From assembly GCF_900110415.1 (NCBI RefSeq), contig NZ_FODR01000002.1, positions 496,001-560,000 on the forward strand: a stretch of 64,000 nucleotides of DNA. The letters are read 5' to 3'. The translations under genes were made by a program, and so were the position numbers. Origin of the DNA: Mucilaginibacter sp. OK283. GTDB lineage: Bacteria; Bacteroidota; Bacteroidia; Sphingobacteriales; Sphingobacteriaceae. Below the pieces are notes generated by a model, which searched no databases, was not told the DNA's origin, and worked only from the letters and a program-made list of their open reading frames with translations. Positions within the stretch are counted from its first letter, which is position 1; each line of letters opens with the position of its first letter. Shown piece by piece: positions 37,885-47,232 of this stretch.

Positions 37885-38797
37885 AATATTAACATCACCT
37901 TCTTCATTTGGCCAGGTGGGGCCAGAGCCTGTTGACTTGCTTGTTAAAAGTGGTTATGAGGTAATTAATAACCCCTACGGCCGCAAATTAACCGAAGATG
38001 AAGTGATTGAGCTGGCAAAAGATTGTATTGGCATTGTTGCAGGCGTTGAGCCACTAACCCCCCGGGTAATGGATTCTTTGCCTTTACTAAAATGCATTAG
38101 CAGGGTAGGTATTGGTATGGATAGCGTTGATTTAAAATATGCGGCCCAAAAAGGCATTGTTGTTACAAATACACCTAACGGTCCTACAAGAAGCGTTGCC
38201 GAACTTACTTTGGCAATGACATTTGCTTTGCTACGTAAAATTCCGCAAGCCGATGCTGATTTGAAAAACCGGGTATGGAAAAAACAAACCGGTAACCTCA
38301 TTTTTAATAAGGTAATTGGTGTAGTGGGATTAGGCCGTATTGGTCGTTTGGTATCAGAATTATTTCGTGGTATTGGTAACCCTGTAATTGGGTATGATCC
38401 TTATAGTGACCCGGTATGGGCCGAGAAGACAGGTGTTAAATTGGTTGATTTTGAAACCATATTAAAATCTGCGGATATAATTACCCTACATGTGCCCGGC
38501 AATGAAGATAAAAGCCCGGTAATTGGCACCAAAGAGCTTGAACTGGTGAAAAGTAGTGCGATGCTTATCAACATATCCCGCGGAGGCATAGTTGACGAAG
38601 ATGCACTTTATAACGCGTTAACAACAAAAAAATTGACATCGGCGGCAATTGATGTATTTACAGAAGAACCATATGCGGGTCCCCTTTGCGATCTGGAGAA
38701 TGTGGTTTTAACGCCGCATCTCGGATCATATGCCGAAGAAGGGAAATTGTTAATGGAAATTGACGCTGTAAATAATTTAATTGAAGCCCTCTCTTAA
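37877..38797 (+). CDS. 2-hydroxyacid dehydrogenase, SerA-like
   Basis: 306 residues. NAD-binding GVVGLGRIGRLVSELF, catalytic Arg in INISRGGIVDEDAL, Glu in DVFTEEPY and His in LTPHLGSYAEEG. Lacks the C-terminal ACT domain of housekeeping SerA. D-isomer-specific NAD-dependent 2-hydroxyacid/2-oxoacid oxidoreductase. Overlap with the CMP-sugar synthetase gene ties it to that pathway, where it might oxidise or reduce a sugar-acid carbon (inference). Confidence 0.8.
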   Translation: MSKILTSPSSFGQVGPEPVDLLVKSGYEVINNPYGRKLTEDEVIELAKDCIGIVAGVEPLTPRVMDSLPLLKCISRVGIGMDSVDLKYAAQKGIVVTNTPNGPTRSVAELTLAMTFALLRKIPQADADLKNRVWKKQTGNLIFNKVIGVVGLGRIGRLVSELFRGIGNPVIGYDPYSDPVWAEKTGVKLVDFETILKSADIITLHVPGNEDKSPVIGTKELELVKSSAMLINISRGGIVDEDALYNALTTKKLTSAAIDVFTEEPYAGPLCDLENVVLTPHLGSYAEEGKLLMEIDAVNNLIEALS

Positions 38798-38805
38798 ATT
38801 AAATC

Positions 38806-39333
38806 ATGAACGCTGGTTTACTCGAAAAATTAAAGGCTGATATTGTTAAAGCAAAGGAAACCACTCGTGATCGGCCTGTTGTAGTTCTTTTTCTTATTAA
38901 AAAGAGTGTAAGGATAGTTTTACTTTACCGCGTTTTAAATCATTTTTATTATAAAAACAGATTTGTTTATTATTTATTAACTCCAATAGGTATTTATTAC
39001 CGGTTGATGACTAACAGATACTGCATTGATTTGCCAGTTAAAACACGAATTGGAAAAGGCTTAAAATTGAATCATGCCTATTCGATCGTTGTTAATCAAC
39101 GAACCGTTATTGGCGAAAACGTTTATCTGGGGCACAATATAACTATCGGATCAAACGGAAATCAAATTCCTTCTATCGGAAACAATGTCGAAGTTTTTAC
39201 TGGTAGTATAATTGTTGGTAATGTAACTATCGGTGATAATGTAAAAGTAGGTGCTGGAAGTCTTGTTATTAAAAGTATTCCGGCAAATTCAATTGTTGTG
39301 AGTGCCCCATGTACGTTATTAAAGCAGAGTTAA
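38806..39333 (+). CDS. Serine-acetyltransferase-like (hexapeptide) acetyltransferase
   Basis: 175 residues. Left-handed helix repeats TRIGKGLKLNHAYSIVVNQ, TVIGENVYLGHNITIGS, SIGNNVEVFTGSIIVGNVTIGDNVKVGAGSLVIKSIPANSIVVSAPC. Shorter than CysE (no helical N-terminal domain); a hydrophobic stretch at about 45-62 (FVYYLLTPIGIYYRL) may touch the membrane. Typical of capsule loci as an O-acetyltransferase. Eight bases after the dehydrogenase. Confidence 0.75.
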   Translation: MNAGLLEKLKADIVKAKETTRDRPVVVLFLIKKSVRIVLLYRVLNHFYYKNRFVYYLLTPIGIYYRLMTNRYCIDLPVKTRIGKGLKLNHAYSIVVNQRTVIGENVYLGHNITIGSNGNQIPSIGNNVEVFTGSIIVGNVTIGDNVKVGAGSLVIKSIPANSIVVSAPCTLLKQS

Positions 39334-39352
39334 AATTATAAAATCTACAATA

Positions 39353-40345
39353 ATGAAATATAAAGTTGGAATAATTGGTTATGGCATTATGGGTAAAATT
39401 CGTAACCAGGCCATTAAAGAGATTGAAAAAGCCGTTGTTGTTGCCGTTTCAGAACCAAATGCCGAGGCTGTGGTTGATGGCATACCCAATGTTAGTCATG
39501 ATGATATCATCAATAACCCCGAGATTGATGTAGTTATTGTTTGTACTCCAAATTTTTTGAACAAACCGCTAACTATACGAGCATTAAATGCAAAAAAGCA
39601 TGTGTTTTGCGAAAAACCACCCGCATTTACCGGCGCAGATATCCTCGAGATAAAAGAAGCCGAAGCTGCCAGCGGTAAAAAATTAATGTATGGTTTTAAC
39701 CACCGCCATCATGATAGTGTTATTCACATGAAAAACCTTATTGATAGCGGCGAATACGGAAAAGTACTTTGGTTAAGGGGCCGCTATGGCAAAAGTGTTA
39801 CCAAAGATTATTTTAATCAATGGCGTGCAAAAAAAGAGCTTTCGGGCGGTGGCATATTGATGGATCAAGGCATACATATGCTTGATCTTTTCCTTTACCT
39901 ATCAGGTGATTTTGATGTGGTTAAAGCGGAGGTATCAAACCTTTACTGGCATATGGATGTTGAGGATAATGCGTTTGTTATTCTTAAAGAATCAGCAACA
40001 GGTAAAGTTGCTTCATTACACTCAACCATGTCGCAATGGCGCCACTTGTTTTCGTTAGAGATTTTCCTTGAAAAAGGTTATATGGTTTTAAATGGATTAA
40101 TTACGTCATCAATGTCATATGGTGAAGAAACATTGTCAATAGCCAAAAACAGATCAACTGCACCGGCCGCTACCTGGAAAGACGAAGTAGTTACTAAGTA
40201 TGTTAACAACAATAGCTGGCGTTATGAAATGGATCATTTCTTTGACTCAATTACAGATGACAAGGAGATAGCCATTGGTAATTCAGATGATGCGTACAAA
40301 TTGATGCGTATTATAGATAAAGCTTACGATCAAAAGGATTTTTAA
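39353..40345 (+). CDS. Gfo/Idh/MocA sugar oxidoreductase, first copy
   Basis: 330 residues. Rossmann loop GIIGYGIMGKIRNQ, VVIVCTPNFLNKPL, the active-site-bearing HVFCEKPPAF (EKP motif), MDQGIHMLDLFLYL with the His often acting in catalysis. NAD(P)-dependent oxidation of a sugar or nucleotide sugar. The exact substrate is unknown; in EPS loci such enzymes oxidise C3 or other carbons of UDP- or CMP-linked sugars or free sugar acids. Confidence 0.85.
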   Translation: MKYKVGIIGYGIMGKIRNQAIKEIEKAVVVAVSEPNAEAVVDGIPNVSHDDIINNPEIDVVIVCTPNFLNKPLTIRALNAKKHVFCEKPPAFTGADILEIKEAEAASGKKLMYGFNHRHHDSVIHMKNLIDSGEYGKVLWLRGRYGKSVTKDYFNQWRAKKELSGGGILMDQGIHMLDLFLYLSGDFDVVKAEVSNLYWHMDVEDNAFVILKESATGKVASLHSTMSQWRHLFSLEIFLEKGYMVLNGLITSSMSYGEETLSIAKNRSTAPAATWKDEVVTKYVNNNSWRYEMDHFFDSITDDKEIAIGNSDDAYKLMRIIDKAYDQKDF

Positions 40346-40378
40346 AAATTACATTATCATAAATTAAAAATTTCTACT

Positions 40379-40981
40379 ATGGAAAGAAGAGAGCAACTCA
40401 AAGATTATTTAAAGGATTACACCTCGCGGTTGACCGCAATTTTAGACAAGATTGAAGTTGAACAACTTGAAAAAGTGGTTACAGCAATGATCACTGCATT
40501 CAAGAATGGTAAAACTATTTATGTAGTAGGTAACGGCGGCAGCGCTGCAACCGCATCACACATGCAAGCCGATTTCAGATTTTTTGTGCGTTACTTTTCA
40601 AAGTTCCGTCCCAAAATTTTTGCTTTAACAGATAACGTTCCAATGATTACAGCAATTGGTAACGATAATAACTTTGACGATGTATTTGTTGAGCAAATGC
40701 GTGGTCAATTTGTATCTGGCGACGTTCTGATCGCCATTTCAGCAAGTGGAAATTCACCTAACCTGGTTAGAGCAGCTGAATTTGCTAATGAATTAGGCGG
40801 TACCTCAATTGCTTTTGTTGGATTTTTAGGCGGTAAGCTTAATGAAATTTCAACTATACCATTATATACACCAAACCCTAAAGGCGATTATGGTCCAATA
40901 GAAGATGTACACATGATATTAAACCATATAATTGTGAATTATCTTTCTGTTGATCCGGAGTTTCTTTCACTTACTGCTTAA
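40379..40981 (+). CDS. SIS-domain isomerase, GmhA-like
   Basis: 200 residues. VVGNGGSAATASHMQADFRFF, ALTDNVPMITAIGNDNNFDDVFVEQMRG, AISASGNSPNLVRAAEFANELG, and EDVHMILNHIIVNYL, with the His that acts in GmhA-type enzymes. Aldose-ketose isomerisation of a phosphosugar; GmhA itself makes D-glycero-heptose 7-phosphate from sedoheptulose 7-phosphate. No HddA/HddC kinase or GDP-heptose genes are nearby, so a heptose product is not certain. Confidence 0.75.
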   Translation: MERREQLKDYLKDYTSRLTAILDKIEVEQLEKVVTAMITAFKNGKTIYVVGNGGSAATASHMQADFRFFVRYFSKFRPKIFALTDNVPMITAIGNDNNFDDVFVEQMRGQFVSGDVLIAISASGNSPNLVRAAEFANELGGTSIAFVGFLGGKLNEISTIPLYTPNPKGDYGPIEDVHMILNHIIVNYLSVDPEFLSLTA

Positions 40982-41011
40982 TAATTAGTAAATTATAATA
41001 CCCTGTTATTA

Positions 41012-41761
41012 ATGACTTACAATTCAGCTTTTAAAAAGGATCTTGAAATTGCTATTCAGGCAGCGCGCCTTGCCAGCGAACTGTTAATTGCGGCCAAGCA
41101 GGCCGATGTAAAGATCAATAGCAGCATAGGAAAAGATATTAAACTGGAAGCAGATGTTGAATCAGAAAAATTAATAGTTAAGCATTTATCAGAAAATACC
41201 CCTTATAATATATTAAGTGAGGAGTCGGGACTGGTTAAAGCATCTGATGAACAAACGCTTCGGTGGATAGTCGATCCGCTTGATGGCAGCCTCAATTTTT
41301 CAAGGGACTTTGATATGTACGGCATCTCTATTGGTCTTTGGAACAATGGAGAGCCCGTTTTGGGTGTTATATATGATTTTAATCATCAAAAACTATACAC
41401 GGGCATAGTAGGCGAAGCTGCTTTTTGTAATGGCGATAGAATTTATGTAAGCGACATTACAGACAAAAAGGACAGTATTTTAACTACCGGATTTCCGGTT
41501 TATTCAGATTTTAGCCAGGAAACCCTGCTTAAATTTGTTACTGGTATACAGGCATATAAAAAGGTGAGGCTGCTTGGATCGGCCGCGCTTTCGCTGATCA
41601 TGGTTGCCAAAGGAAGCATGGAAGCCTACACCGAAGATGATATTGCTATTTGGGATGTTGCTGCCGGTTTGGCTATTGTTAAGGCTGCTGGCGGTAGCTA
41701 TTCATACAGCGAGGGCTCGGGTCCTAATTACCTAAAGGTTTATGCATCCAACGGACAATAA
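41012..41761 (+). CDS. Inositol-monophosphatase-family sugar phosphatase
   Basis: 249 residues. Metal-site motifs LEADVESEKLI, ILSEESGL, IVDPLDGSLNFSRDF, and DIAIWDVAAGLAIVKAAGG, in the standard order of the Li-sensitive phosphatase superfamily. Removes phosphate from a small sugar or alcohol phosphate. Its position between the isomerase and the YhcH-like gene fits dephosphorylation of the intermediate before CMP activation (inference). Confidence 0.85.
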   Translation: MTYNSAFKKDLEIAIQAARLASELLIAAKQADVKINSSIGKDIKLEADVESEKLIVKHLSENTPYNILSEESGLVKASDEQTLRWIVDPLDGSLNFSRDFDMYGISIGLWNNGEPVLGVIYDFNHQKLYTGIVGEAAFCNGDRIYVSDITDKKDSILTTGFPVYSDFSQETLLKFVTGIQAYKKVRLLGSAALSLIMVAKGSMEAYTEDDIAIWDVAAGLAIVKAAGGSYSYSEGSGPNYLKVYASNGQ

Positions 41762-41773
41762 CACAAACAGAAT

Positions 41774-42229
41774 ATGATCTTAGATTCAGTAGATAATATA
41801 GAGTTCTATAAATCCTTTAACGCGGATATATACGAAGGGCTTCAATTTATAAAAAATGCTCCTGTAGATATCGCGCTTGGTGAATACCCTATATCGGCCA
41901 ATGTAAAAGCATTGGTTATGGAGTATGAAACCAAAATTGATAACGGATTTGGTTACGAAGCACACAAGCGTGTTATCGACATTCAGTTTCCTTTTATCGG
42001 CAAAGAGCTGGTTAAGTATGTCACGCTCGATAAACTATCAGCATATACAGCATATGATGAGGTAAAAGACGTTACTTTTTACAGAACAACCGAGCCGGAA
42101 TCTGAAGTAGTTATTGGTAATGGTATTTACGGAATATTCTTTCCGATAGATGCCCATGCGCCGCAGCACTGTTATAGTAACATGCCCGAATACATTAAAA
42201 AGATTGTTATAAAAATTAAAGTTACCTAA
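41774..42229 (+). CDS. YhcH/EbgC-family protein (sugar anomerase-like)
   Basis: 151 residues, cupin-like. Seen: YETKIDNGFGYEAHKRVIDIQF, and FFPIDAHAPQHCYSNMPEYIKKIVIKIKV with the metal-binding His residues and the Lys-rich end. E. coli YhcH (NanQ) interconverts anomers of sialic acid; EbgC-type members bind sugars. Here it likely presents the right anomer to the CMP-sugar synthetase (inference). Confidence 0.75.
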   Translation: MILDSVDNIEFYKSFNADIYEGLQFIKNAPVDIALGEYPISANVKALVMEYETKIDNGFGYEAHKRVIDIQFPFIGKELVKYVTLDKLSAYTAYDEVKDVTFYRTTEPESEVVIGNGIYGIFFPIDAHAPQHCYSNMPEYIKKIVIKIKVT

Positions 42230-42240
42230 TTCAAAAAGAT

Positions 42241-43365
42241 ATGCGAGGCGTTTATGATCAGGCTATAAGTAGCATTAAAGAAGAAGGGCTTTCTGTATTT
42301 TTAGATAGGTCTGTCAGATATTCCACATTAAAATTAAAGCGACTTTTTGAGTCGGAGGATAAAGAAAACCTACAGAAGTGGAAGGATATTAAGAACAAAT
42401 ATAAAGGCAAACGCGCATTTATATTGGGGAATGGGCCAAGTTTAAATGAAACACCGTTGTACCTGCTTAAGGATGAGTTCACCATGTGCTTTAACCGCGT
42501 AAACATGCTTTACGAGCGCTTAAGCTGGAAGCCTGATTTTTTTGCAATTACCGACGATTTGGTATACATGGATATGCTTGATGACTTGAATGGCAAATTG
42601 TTAGAAGATTTTGAGTATAGCTTTTTCCCTGATATTACGCCCTATAACATTAACTTTAAAGAAAAGCTTAAAGCCAGGGATAATGTATTATGGTTACATA
42701 CTGACACACCTGGTTTCTCTTTAAATTTACCTTATTGCGGTATAAATCAATCTGTAGTTAATGCAGGTTTACAAATACTGGCTTACCTGGGCTTTACAGA
42801 AATTTACGTTTTAGGCGTTGATATGAGCTTTGCCAGCCATACCGGGAAAAAACTAAGTTCACGCGATTGGGAAGCAAAAGACAATAATGATATAAGCCAC
42901 TTTGACCCCCGTTATTGGGGAAAAGGGAAAAAATATCATACCGCAAGGGTTGATATCATGGCCGAAAAATTTGACGATGCGTATAAGTTTTTTACCCAAA
43001 ATGGCGTAAATATCTATAATTCGACAATTGGTGGTAAGTTGGAGGCGTTTCCAAGAAAGGCCATCCGTGAACTTTTTAATTACCCCGAGGAAGAAGAAAG
43101 ACAGCTTTTTATTGACGGCATAAATCCAAAGCTTTCGGTAGATGCTTTTCTGAAATTTTGGAACGAATCAAAAGTTATAAAAACTGTCGAAGAGTTTTCT
43201 GTTACCGACGAAGTTTTTACAACTGATAATGTACTTGGCAAGGATTTGATCAGAACAGCGATCCTTTCGCATATACCTTTTGGGCCTTACCAAAACAAGT
43301 ATATATTTATTGACAGGAATAGTAACATCTTACAAAAGATAAACAACCAGGATGAGCCCAAATAA
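42241..43365 (+). CDS. DUF115 (MptE/Maf-like) protein, second copy
   Basis: 374 residues. GKRAFILGNGPSLNETPLYLL, TMCFNRVNMLYERLSWKPDFFAITDD, NQSVVNAGLQILAYLGFTEIYVLGVDMSF: the same core as the copy at 36305 but longer and divergent. A C-terminal part (about 275-374) is unmatched by eye. Overlaps the cyclase gene by 14 bases. May be a second transferase, or act on a different acceptor. Confidence 0.65.
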   Translation: MRGVYDQAISSIKEEGLSVFLDRSVRYSTLKLKRLFESEDKENLQKWKDIKNKYKGKRAFILGNGPSLNETPLYLLKDEFTMCFNRVNMLYERLSWKPDFFAITDDLVYMDMLDDLNGKLLEDFEYSFFPDITPYNINFKEKLKARDNVLWLHTDTPGFSLNLPYCGINQSVVNAGLQILAYLGFTEIYVLGVDMSFASHTGKKLSSRDWEAKDNNDISHFDPRYWGKGKKYHTARVDIMAEKFDDAYKFFTQNGVNIYNSTIGGKLEAFPRKAIRELFNYPEEEERQLFIDGINPKLSVDAFLKFWNESKVIKTVEEFSVTDEVFTTDNVLGKDLIRTAILSHIPFGPYQNKYIFIDRNSNILQKINNQDEPK

Positions 43366-44026
43366 CTACCTGCGTCTTTCACATACCATATCGCAATCTA
43401 CTCCGGCTTATGGCAATAAGGATAGGATTTGTATCAGACCAAGCTCGTCTATAAAAAATGGTGACACGGCCAACACATCTCTTTGGATGTTACCCAATAA
43501 CCATATAGGCACACATATAGATTCGCCTTATCATTTCTGCGAAAACGGGGCTAAAACATTTGATATACCTGTAGGGGATTATTTTTACAACAAAGTGTCG
43601 CTTATTGATGTTCCATGTACCGAAGCTAAACTGATAGGCATTGATGACATCAAATTATTTACAACCATTTTACCTGATACCGAACTGCTGATCATCCGTA
43701 CCGGATATGAACAATATCGCGGGGAAGATAAGTACTGGAATGATAATCCCGGCCTTGCTCCTGAGCTTGCCGATTATTTAAGGGAAAATTACCCATCGTT
43801 ACGTTGCGTGGGCTTTGATTTTATCTCGCTGACGTCCTGGAAATTCAGGGTAGAAGGCCGTGCAAGTCACCGGGCGTTTCTTTGCCCTGCAGAAGGTAAG
43901 AAATTTATCCTTGTAATTGAGGATATGGCTATTGCGGCAGCGCATGATAAAATGGAATTGGTGGTTGTAGCGCCGATAATGGTTGAGGACGGCAACGGCG
44001 GGGCCGTTACTATTTTTGCGAAATAA
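43352..44026 (+). CDS. Cyclase-family metal hydrolase (kynurenine-formamidase-like fold)
   Basis: 224 residues. The metal-binding motif is clear: NNHIGTHIDSPYHF (pattern HxGTHxDxPxHF), plus GFDFISLTS and HRAFLC. Members hydrolyse amides or lactones, including N-formylkynurenine, or dehydrate small acids. In this setting it might open a lactone or deacylate a sugar intermediate (inference). Starts inside the end of the DUF115 gene; last gene of the second EPS unit. Confidence 0.75.
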   Translation: MSPNNYLRLSHTISQSTPAYGNKDRICIRPSSSIKNGDTANTSLWMLPNNHIGTHIDSPYHFCENGAKTFDIPVGDYFYNKVSLIDVPCTEAKLIGIDDIKLFTTILPDTELLIIRTGYEQYRGEDKYWNDNPGLAPELADYLRENYPSLRCVGFDFISLTSWKFRVEGRASHRAFLCPAEGKKFILVIEDMAIAAAHDKMELVVVAPIMVEDGNGGAVTIFAK

Positions 44027-44076
44027 CAACTGAAGTCTGATGCTTTTACAGCATCGTAATTTAGTAAACAAACTAT

Positions 44077-44104
44077 CCTGCTTTAAAACAGCAGGTTTAT
44101 TTAT
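44077..44104 (+). terminator. Terminator after the cyclase gene
   Basis: Stem cctgct/agcagg (44077-44082 / 44090-44095), 7-base loop, T-rich tail. A smaller hairpin gatgc/gcatc precedes it at 44040-44055. Confidence 0.7.
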
Positions 44105-44132
44105 TAACGATTTTAATCATTAAAAATTAAAT

Positions 44133-45143
44133 ATGGTAAAAGTTGCACTTATTGGCGCCGGGAAAATGGGAATATCCCATTTATCTATCTTGGGTGCCCA
44201 CCCCGATGTCGAAGTTGTTGGGGTTTGTGATACCTCTAAAATGGTAAATGATTTTTTATCAAGGTATTGCAATTTTAACTGTTTCACCGATTATAAGAAG
44301 ATGGTGAACGAAGTTAAACCAGATGCGGTTGTTGTGGCTGTACCTACAAAATTTCACTACAGCATTATAAAAGATCTGTTAGAGAGTAAAGTTCACATTT
44401 TTGCCGAAAAACCTTTTTGCCTTACCGCCCCGCAGGGCGAAGAGTTGGTTAAACTGGCCGAAAAACAGGGCAAGGTTAACCAAGTAGGCTATCACAACAA
44501 GTTTATCGGTACTTTTGGTGAAGTAAAAAAAATAGTTAATAGTGGCGCTTTAGGCCAGCTAAACCATTTTGTGGCCGAATCATACGGCCCGGTGGTTATT
44601 AAAGCAAAGCAGGAAACCTGGCGCTCAGATCCGTCTGAAGGCGGTGGCTGTTTGCTTGACTATGCTTCGCATGTGATTGACCTACTGAATGATATCCTTT
44701 CGCCTGTTACGGCGGTCAAGGGTAGCTTGTTAAAATCTATCTATTCAAAAAGTGTTGAAGATGCGGTTTATTCGCTGGTTGAGCTTTCAAATAAATTAAC
44801 CGGTGTTTTATCGGTTAACTGGAGCGATGAAACCTACCGCAAAATGTCAACCTCTTTAACTGTTATTGGTACAAAAGGCAAAATAGTTTCAGATGCTAAT
44901 GAACTTAAAGTATTTCTTAAGGAAGAGAATGCCTATCCTGGATATTCAAAAGGATGGAATGTAAAATACATAACCGATTTAACAGAAGAGGTTGACTTTT
45001 ACTTGCGCGGAGAAGAATATTCGGCGCAGCTTGATTATTTTGTTAAAGCCGTTGAAGGTAAGGTTCCAAATACAATTAACACATTTCAAAGTGCATGGTA
45101 TACCGATCGCGCTATTGATTTAATTAGAAAAAGCGTTAAATAA
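44133..45143 (+). CDS. Gfo/Idh/MocA sugar oxidoreductase, second copy
   Basis: 336 residues. ALIGAGKMGISHLSIL, AVVVAVPTKFHYSII, IFAEKPFCL (EKP motif), YASHVIDLLNDIL with the expected His. Diverged from the copy at 39353, so probably a different step or substrate. Seven bases before the next gene. Confidence 0.85.
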   Translation: MVKVALIGAGKMGISHLSILGAHPDVEVVGVCDTSKMVNDFLSRYCNFNCFTDYKKMVNEVKPDAVVVAVPTKFHYSIIKDLLESKVHIFAEKPFCLTAPQGEELVKLAEKQGKVNQVGYHNKFIGTFGEVKKIVNSGALGQLNHFVAESYGPVVIKAKQETWRSDPSEGGGCLLDYASHVIDLLNDILSPVTAVKGSLLKSIYSKSVEDAVYSLVELSNKLTGVLSVNWSDETYRKMSTSLTVIGTKGKIVSDANELKVFLKEENAYPGYSKGWNVKYITDLTEEVDFYLRGEEYSAQLDYFVKAVEGKVPNTINTFQSAWYTDRAIDLIRKSVK

Positions 45144-45149
45144 CATACA

Positions 45150-46013
45150 ATGGAAAGAATTCTTTTTGGAGACAACCAGTTTTTTGCTGTTAATCATATA
45201 TCTGACGAAAAATCAAGAGCGCAATCGATCAAATTTAAGGATGATAGCGCAATTATTAAAACACTCGATGAGGCGAGGGCTGTTGGCATAAATACATTTA
45301 TGTGTACCACTCATGACCGGATAGCTAACATTTGCGATATCATCAGAGCCGATCCCGAGAAGTATAAAGACTTTAAGGTGTATCCTTGTATGCCATACGC
45401 GCACAAATATGCTAATGCAGTAACAGAACTGGGTATATCTGGTACCATAAAACAATATGTGCCAGGTAACCTTTTTGGTACGCTGTTTAAAGGCGGTGTT
45501 GCATTTTTATCAAAGGATTTTATATCTATCATGGAGCTTTTGATTGATGCTGAGATGAAAATGTTTAAAGGGGTAAATACACCGGTAATATTTTTACAAA
45601 ACGTAATAACCGATTTGTTCCTTGGCTTGGGCGCCAACGAAATTTTAACAGGTTTTCACAGCTATGTAAAAAAGAAATATAATGCTGAAGCCGGTTTTAT
45701 TACTATGAACATGCCTAAGTTACTAGGGGTGCTTGAAAAAGGAGGCATTGAAAACCCAATTATCTGTTCATCAATTAACAAAGTAGGTTTCCGGATGTCT
45801 GGAGGTAAAGAAATTTATGAAGAGACGCTTAAGACCCGTAAACTGAGGGCTATTGCCATGCAGGTATTGGGGGGCGGTGCTATTCCGCCAAAAGAGGCGA
45901 TAGAATATGTTTGTAATTTACCAAATATAGAATCGATACTTTTTGGTGCATCGTCTAAAGCAAATATCGAAAGTACAGTATCCTCCATTAATCTGTTCGA
46001 TTCTAAGAAATAA
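45150..46013 (+). CDS. Aldo/keto-reductase-like TIM-barrel protein of unknown role
   Basis: 287 residues. The start ([21 protein letters not shown]) and end ([25 protein letters not shown]) resemble the ends of aldo-keto reductases, where the C-terminal 'i-g-s---hv-en' region binds NADPH. The catalytic Tyr/Lys motifs are not evident, so it may bind or modify a different substrate. It is placed directly after an Idh-type oxidoreductase and before gmd, likely in the same unit. Confidence 0.5.
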   Translation: MERILFGDNQFFAVNHISDEKSRAQSIKFKDDSAIIKTLDEARAVGINTFMCTTHDRIANICDIIRADPEKYKDFKVYPCMPYAHKYANAVTELGISGTIKQYVPGNLFGTLFKGGVAFLSKDFISIMELLIDAEMKMFKGVNTPVIFLQNVITDLFLGLGANEILTGFHSYVKKKYNAEAGFITMNMPKLLGVLEKGGIENPIICSSINKVGFRMSGGKEIYEETLKTRKLRAIAMQVLGGGAIPPKEAIEYVCNLPNIESILFGASSKANIESTVSSINLFDSKK

Positions 46014-46047
46014 GTTTTATTATCAGGTTTGTATAAATATTAGTAGA

Positions 46048-47163
46048 ATGAAAAAAGTTGCTCTTGTAACAGGAATAACCGGCCAGGACGGTTCATATTT
46101 AGCGGAATTATTGCTATCAAAAGGTTATGAAGTTCATGGTATAAAACGTAGAAGTTCTTTATTTAATACCGATAGAATAGATCATTTGTACCAGGATCCG
46201 CATGAAAGCAACCTGAAATTCAAGCTTCATTACGGCGATCTGAGCGACAGTACCAACCTGATAAGGATTATTCAACAAGTACAGCCGGATGAGATCTATA
46301 ACCTTGGCGCGATGTCGCATGTTAAGGTTAGTTTTGATACACCTGAGTATACGGCTAATGCTGATGGTATTGGCACGCTTAGGATTTTAGAAGCCGTAAG
46401 GATACTTGGGCTTACCAAAAAAACTAAAATATATCAGGCTTCAACATCCGAATTGTATGGATTGGTACAGGCTGTTCCCCAATCGGAAACCACGCCTTTT
46501 TATCCACGATCACCTTATGCGGTGGCAAAAATGTACGCCTACTGGATTACCGTTAACTATAGGGAGGCCTATGGCATTTATGCTTGCAACGGTATATTAT
46601 TTAATCACGAAAGCCCGTTGCGTGGCGAAACCTTTGTTACACGGAAAATTACCCGGGCAACTGCTAAAATTGCTTTAGGGCTACAAGATAAACTTTATCT
46701 TGGTAACCTTGATGCCCAGCGCGATTGGGGCCACGCTAAAGATTACGTTGAAGCCATGTACCTGATATTACAACAAGAAACCCCTGAAGATTATGTAATT
46801 GCAACAGGAGTAACCACACGTGTGCGTGAATTTGTGCGCATGGCATTTGAGCAGGTGGGTATTACAATTGAATTTAAAGGCGAAGGTGTAGGTGAAAAGG
46901 GGTATGTTACGAGTTGCAGCCTTCCAGATTACCAGATAGAGATTGGTAAAGAAGTTGTGGCGGTTGATCCGGCTTATTTTCGCCCTACCGAAGTTGATCT
47001 GTTAATTGGCGATCCAACTAAATCAAACACTAAATTGGGTTGGAAACCTAAGTATGATCTAAAAATGCTTGTCGAAGACATGATGACTTCTGACGTCAAC
47101 TTTTTCCGTAAGGAAAAATTATTAAAAGAATATGGTTATTCAATTAAAAATCAGTTTGAATAA
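46048..47163 (+). CDS. gmd: GDP-mannose 4,6-dehydratase
   Basis: 371 residues from ATG 46048 (the frame from 45943 starts inside the previous gene). [36 protein letters not shown], catalytic Thr/Tyr-Lys in STSELYG and [28 protein letters not shown]. Makes GDP-4-keto-6-deoxymannose, the first step to GDP-L-fucose. The last six codons and the stop form one arm of a terminator. Confidence 0.95.
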   Translation: MKKVALVTGITGQDGSYLAELLLSKGYEVHGIKRRSSLFNTDRIDHLYQDPHESNLKFKLHYGDLSDSTNLIRIIQQVQPDEIYNLGAMSHVKVSFDTPEYTANADGIGTLRILEAVRILGLTKKTKIYQASTSELYGLVQAVPQSETTPFYPRSPYAVAKMYAYWITVNYREAYGIYACNGILFNHESPLRGETFVTRKITRATAKIALGLQDKLYLGNLDAQRDWGHAKDYVEAMYLILQQETPEDYVIATGVTTRVREFVRMAFEQVGITIEFKGEGVGEKGYVTSCSLPDYQIEIGKEVVAVDPAYFRPTEVDLLIGDPTKSNTKLGWKPKYDLKMLVEDMMTSDVNFFRKEKLLKEYGYSIKNQFE

Positions 47164-47178
47164 ACTGATTTTTAATTG
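47141..47178 (+). terminator. Terminator overlapping the end of gmd
   Basis: Perfect 17-bp arms 47141-47157 and 47162-47178 with a 4-base loop; the loop and right arm contain the gmd stop codon. A T run is part of the right arm. Confidence 0.7.
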
Positions 47179-47232
47179 TTTATAGTCATTTAAAACATTG
47201 TAATAAAAGGTCCTTTGCAGGATCAGCGATTT

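Noticed and set aside
40379..40981. Complete GDP- or ADP-heptose pathway
   Set aside because: Only a GmhA-like isomerase is present; the kinase, GmhB-type phosphatase and nucleotidyltransferase of heptose pathways are missing here.
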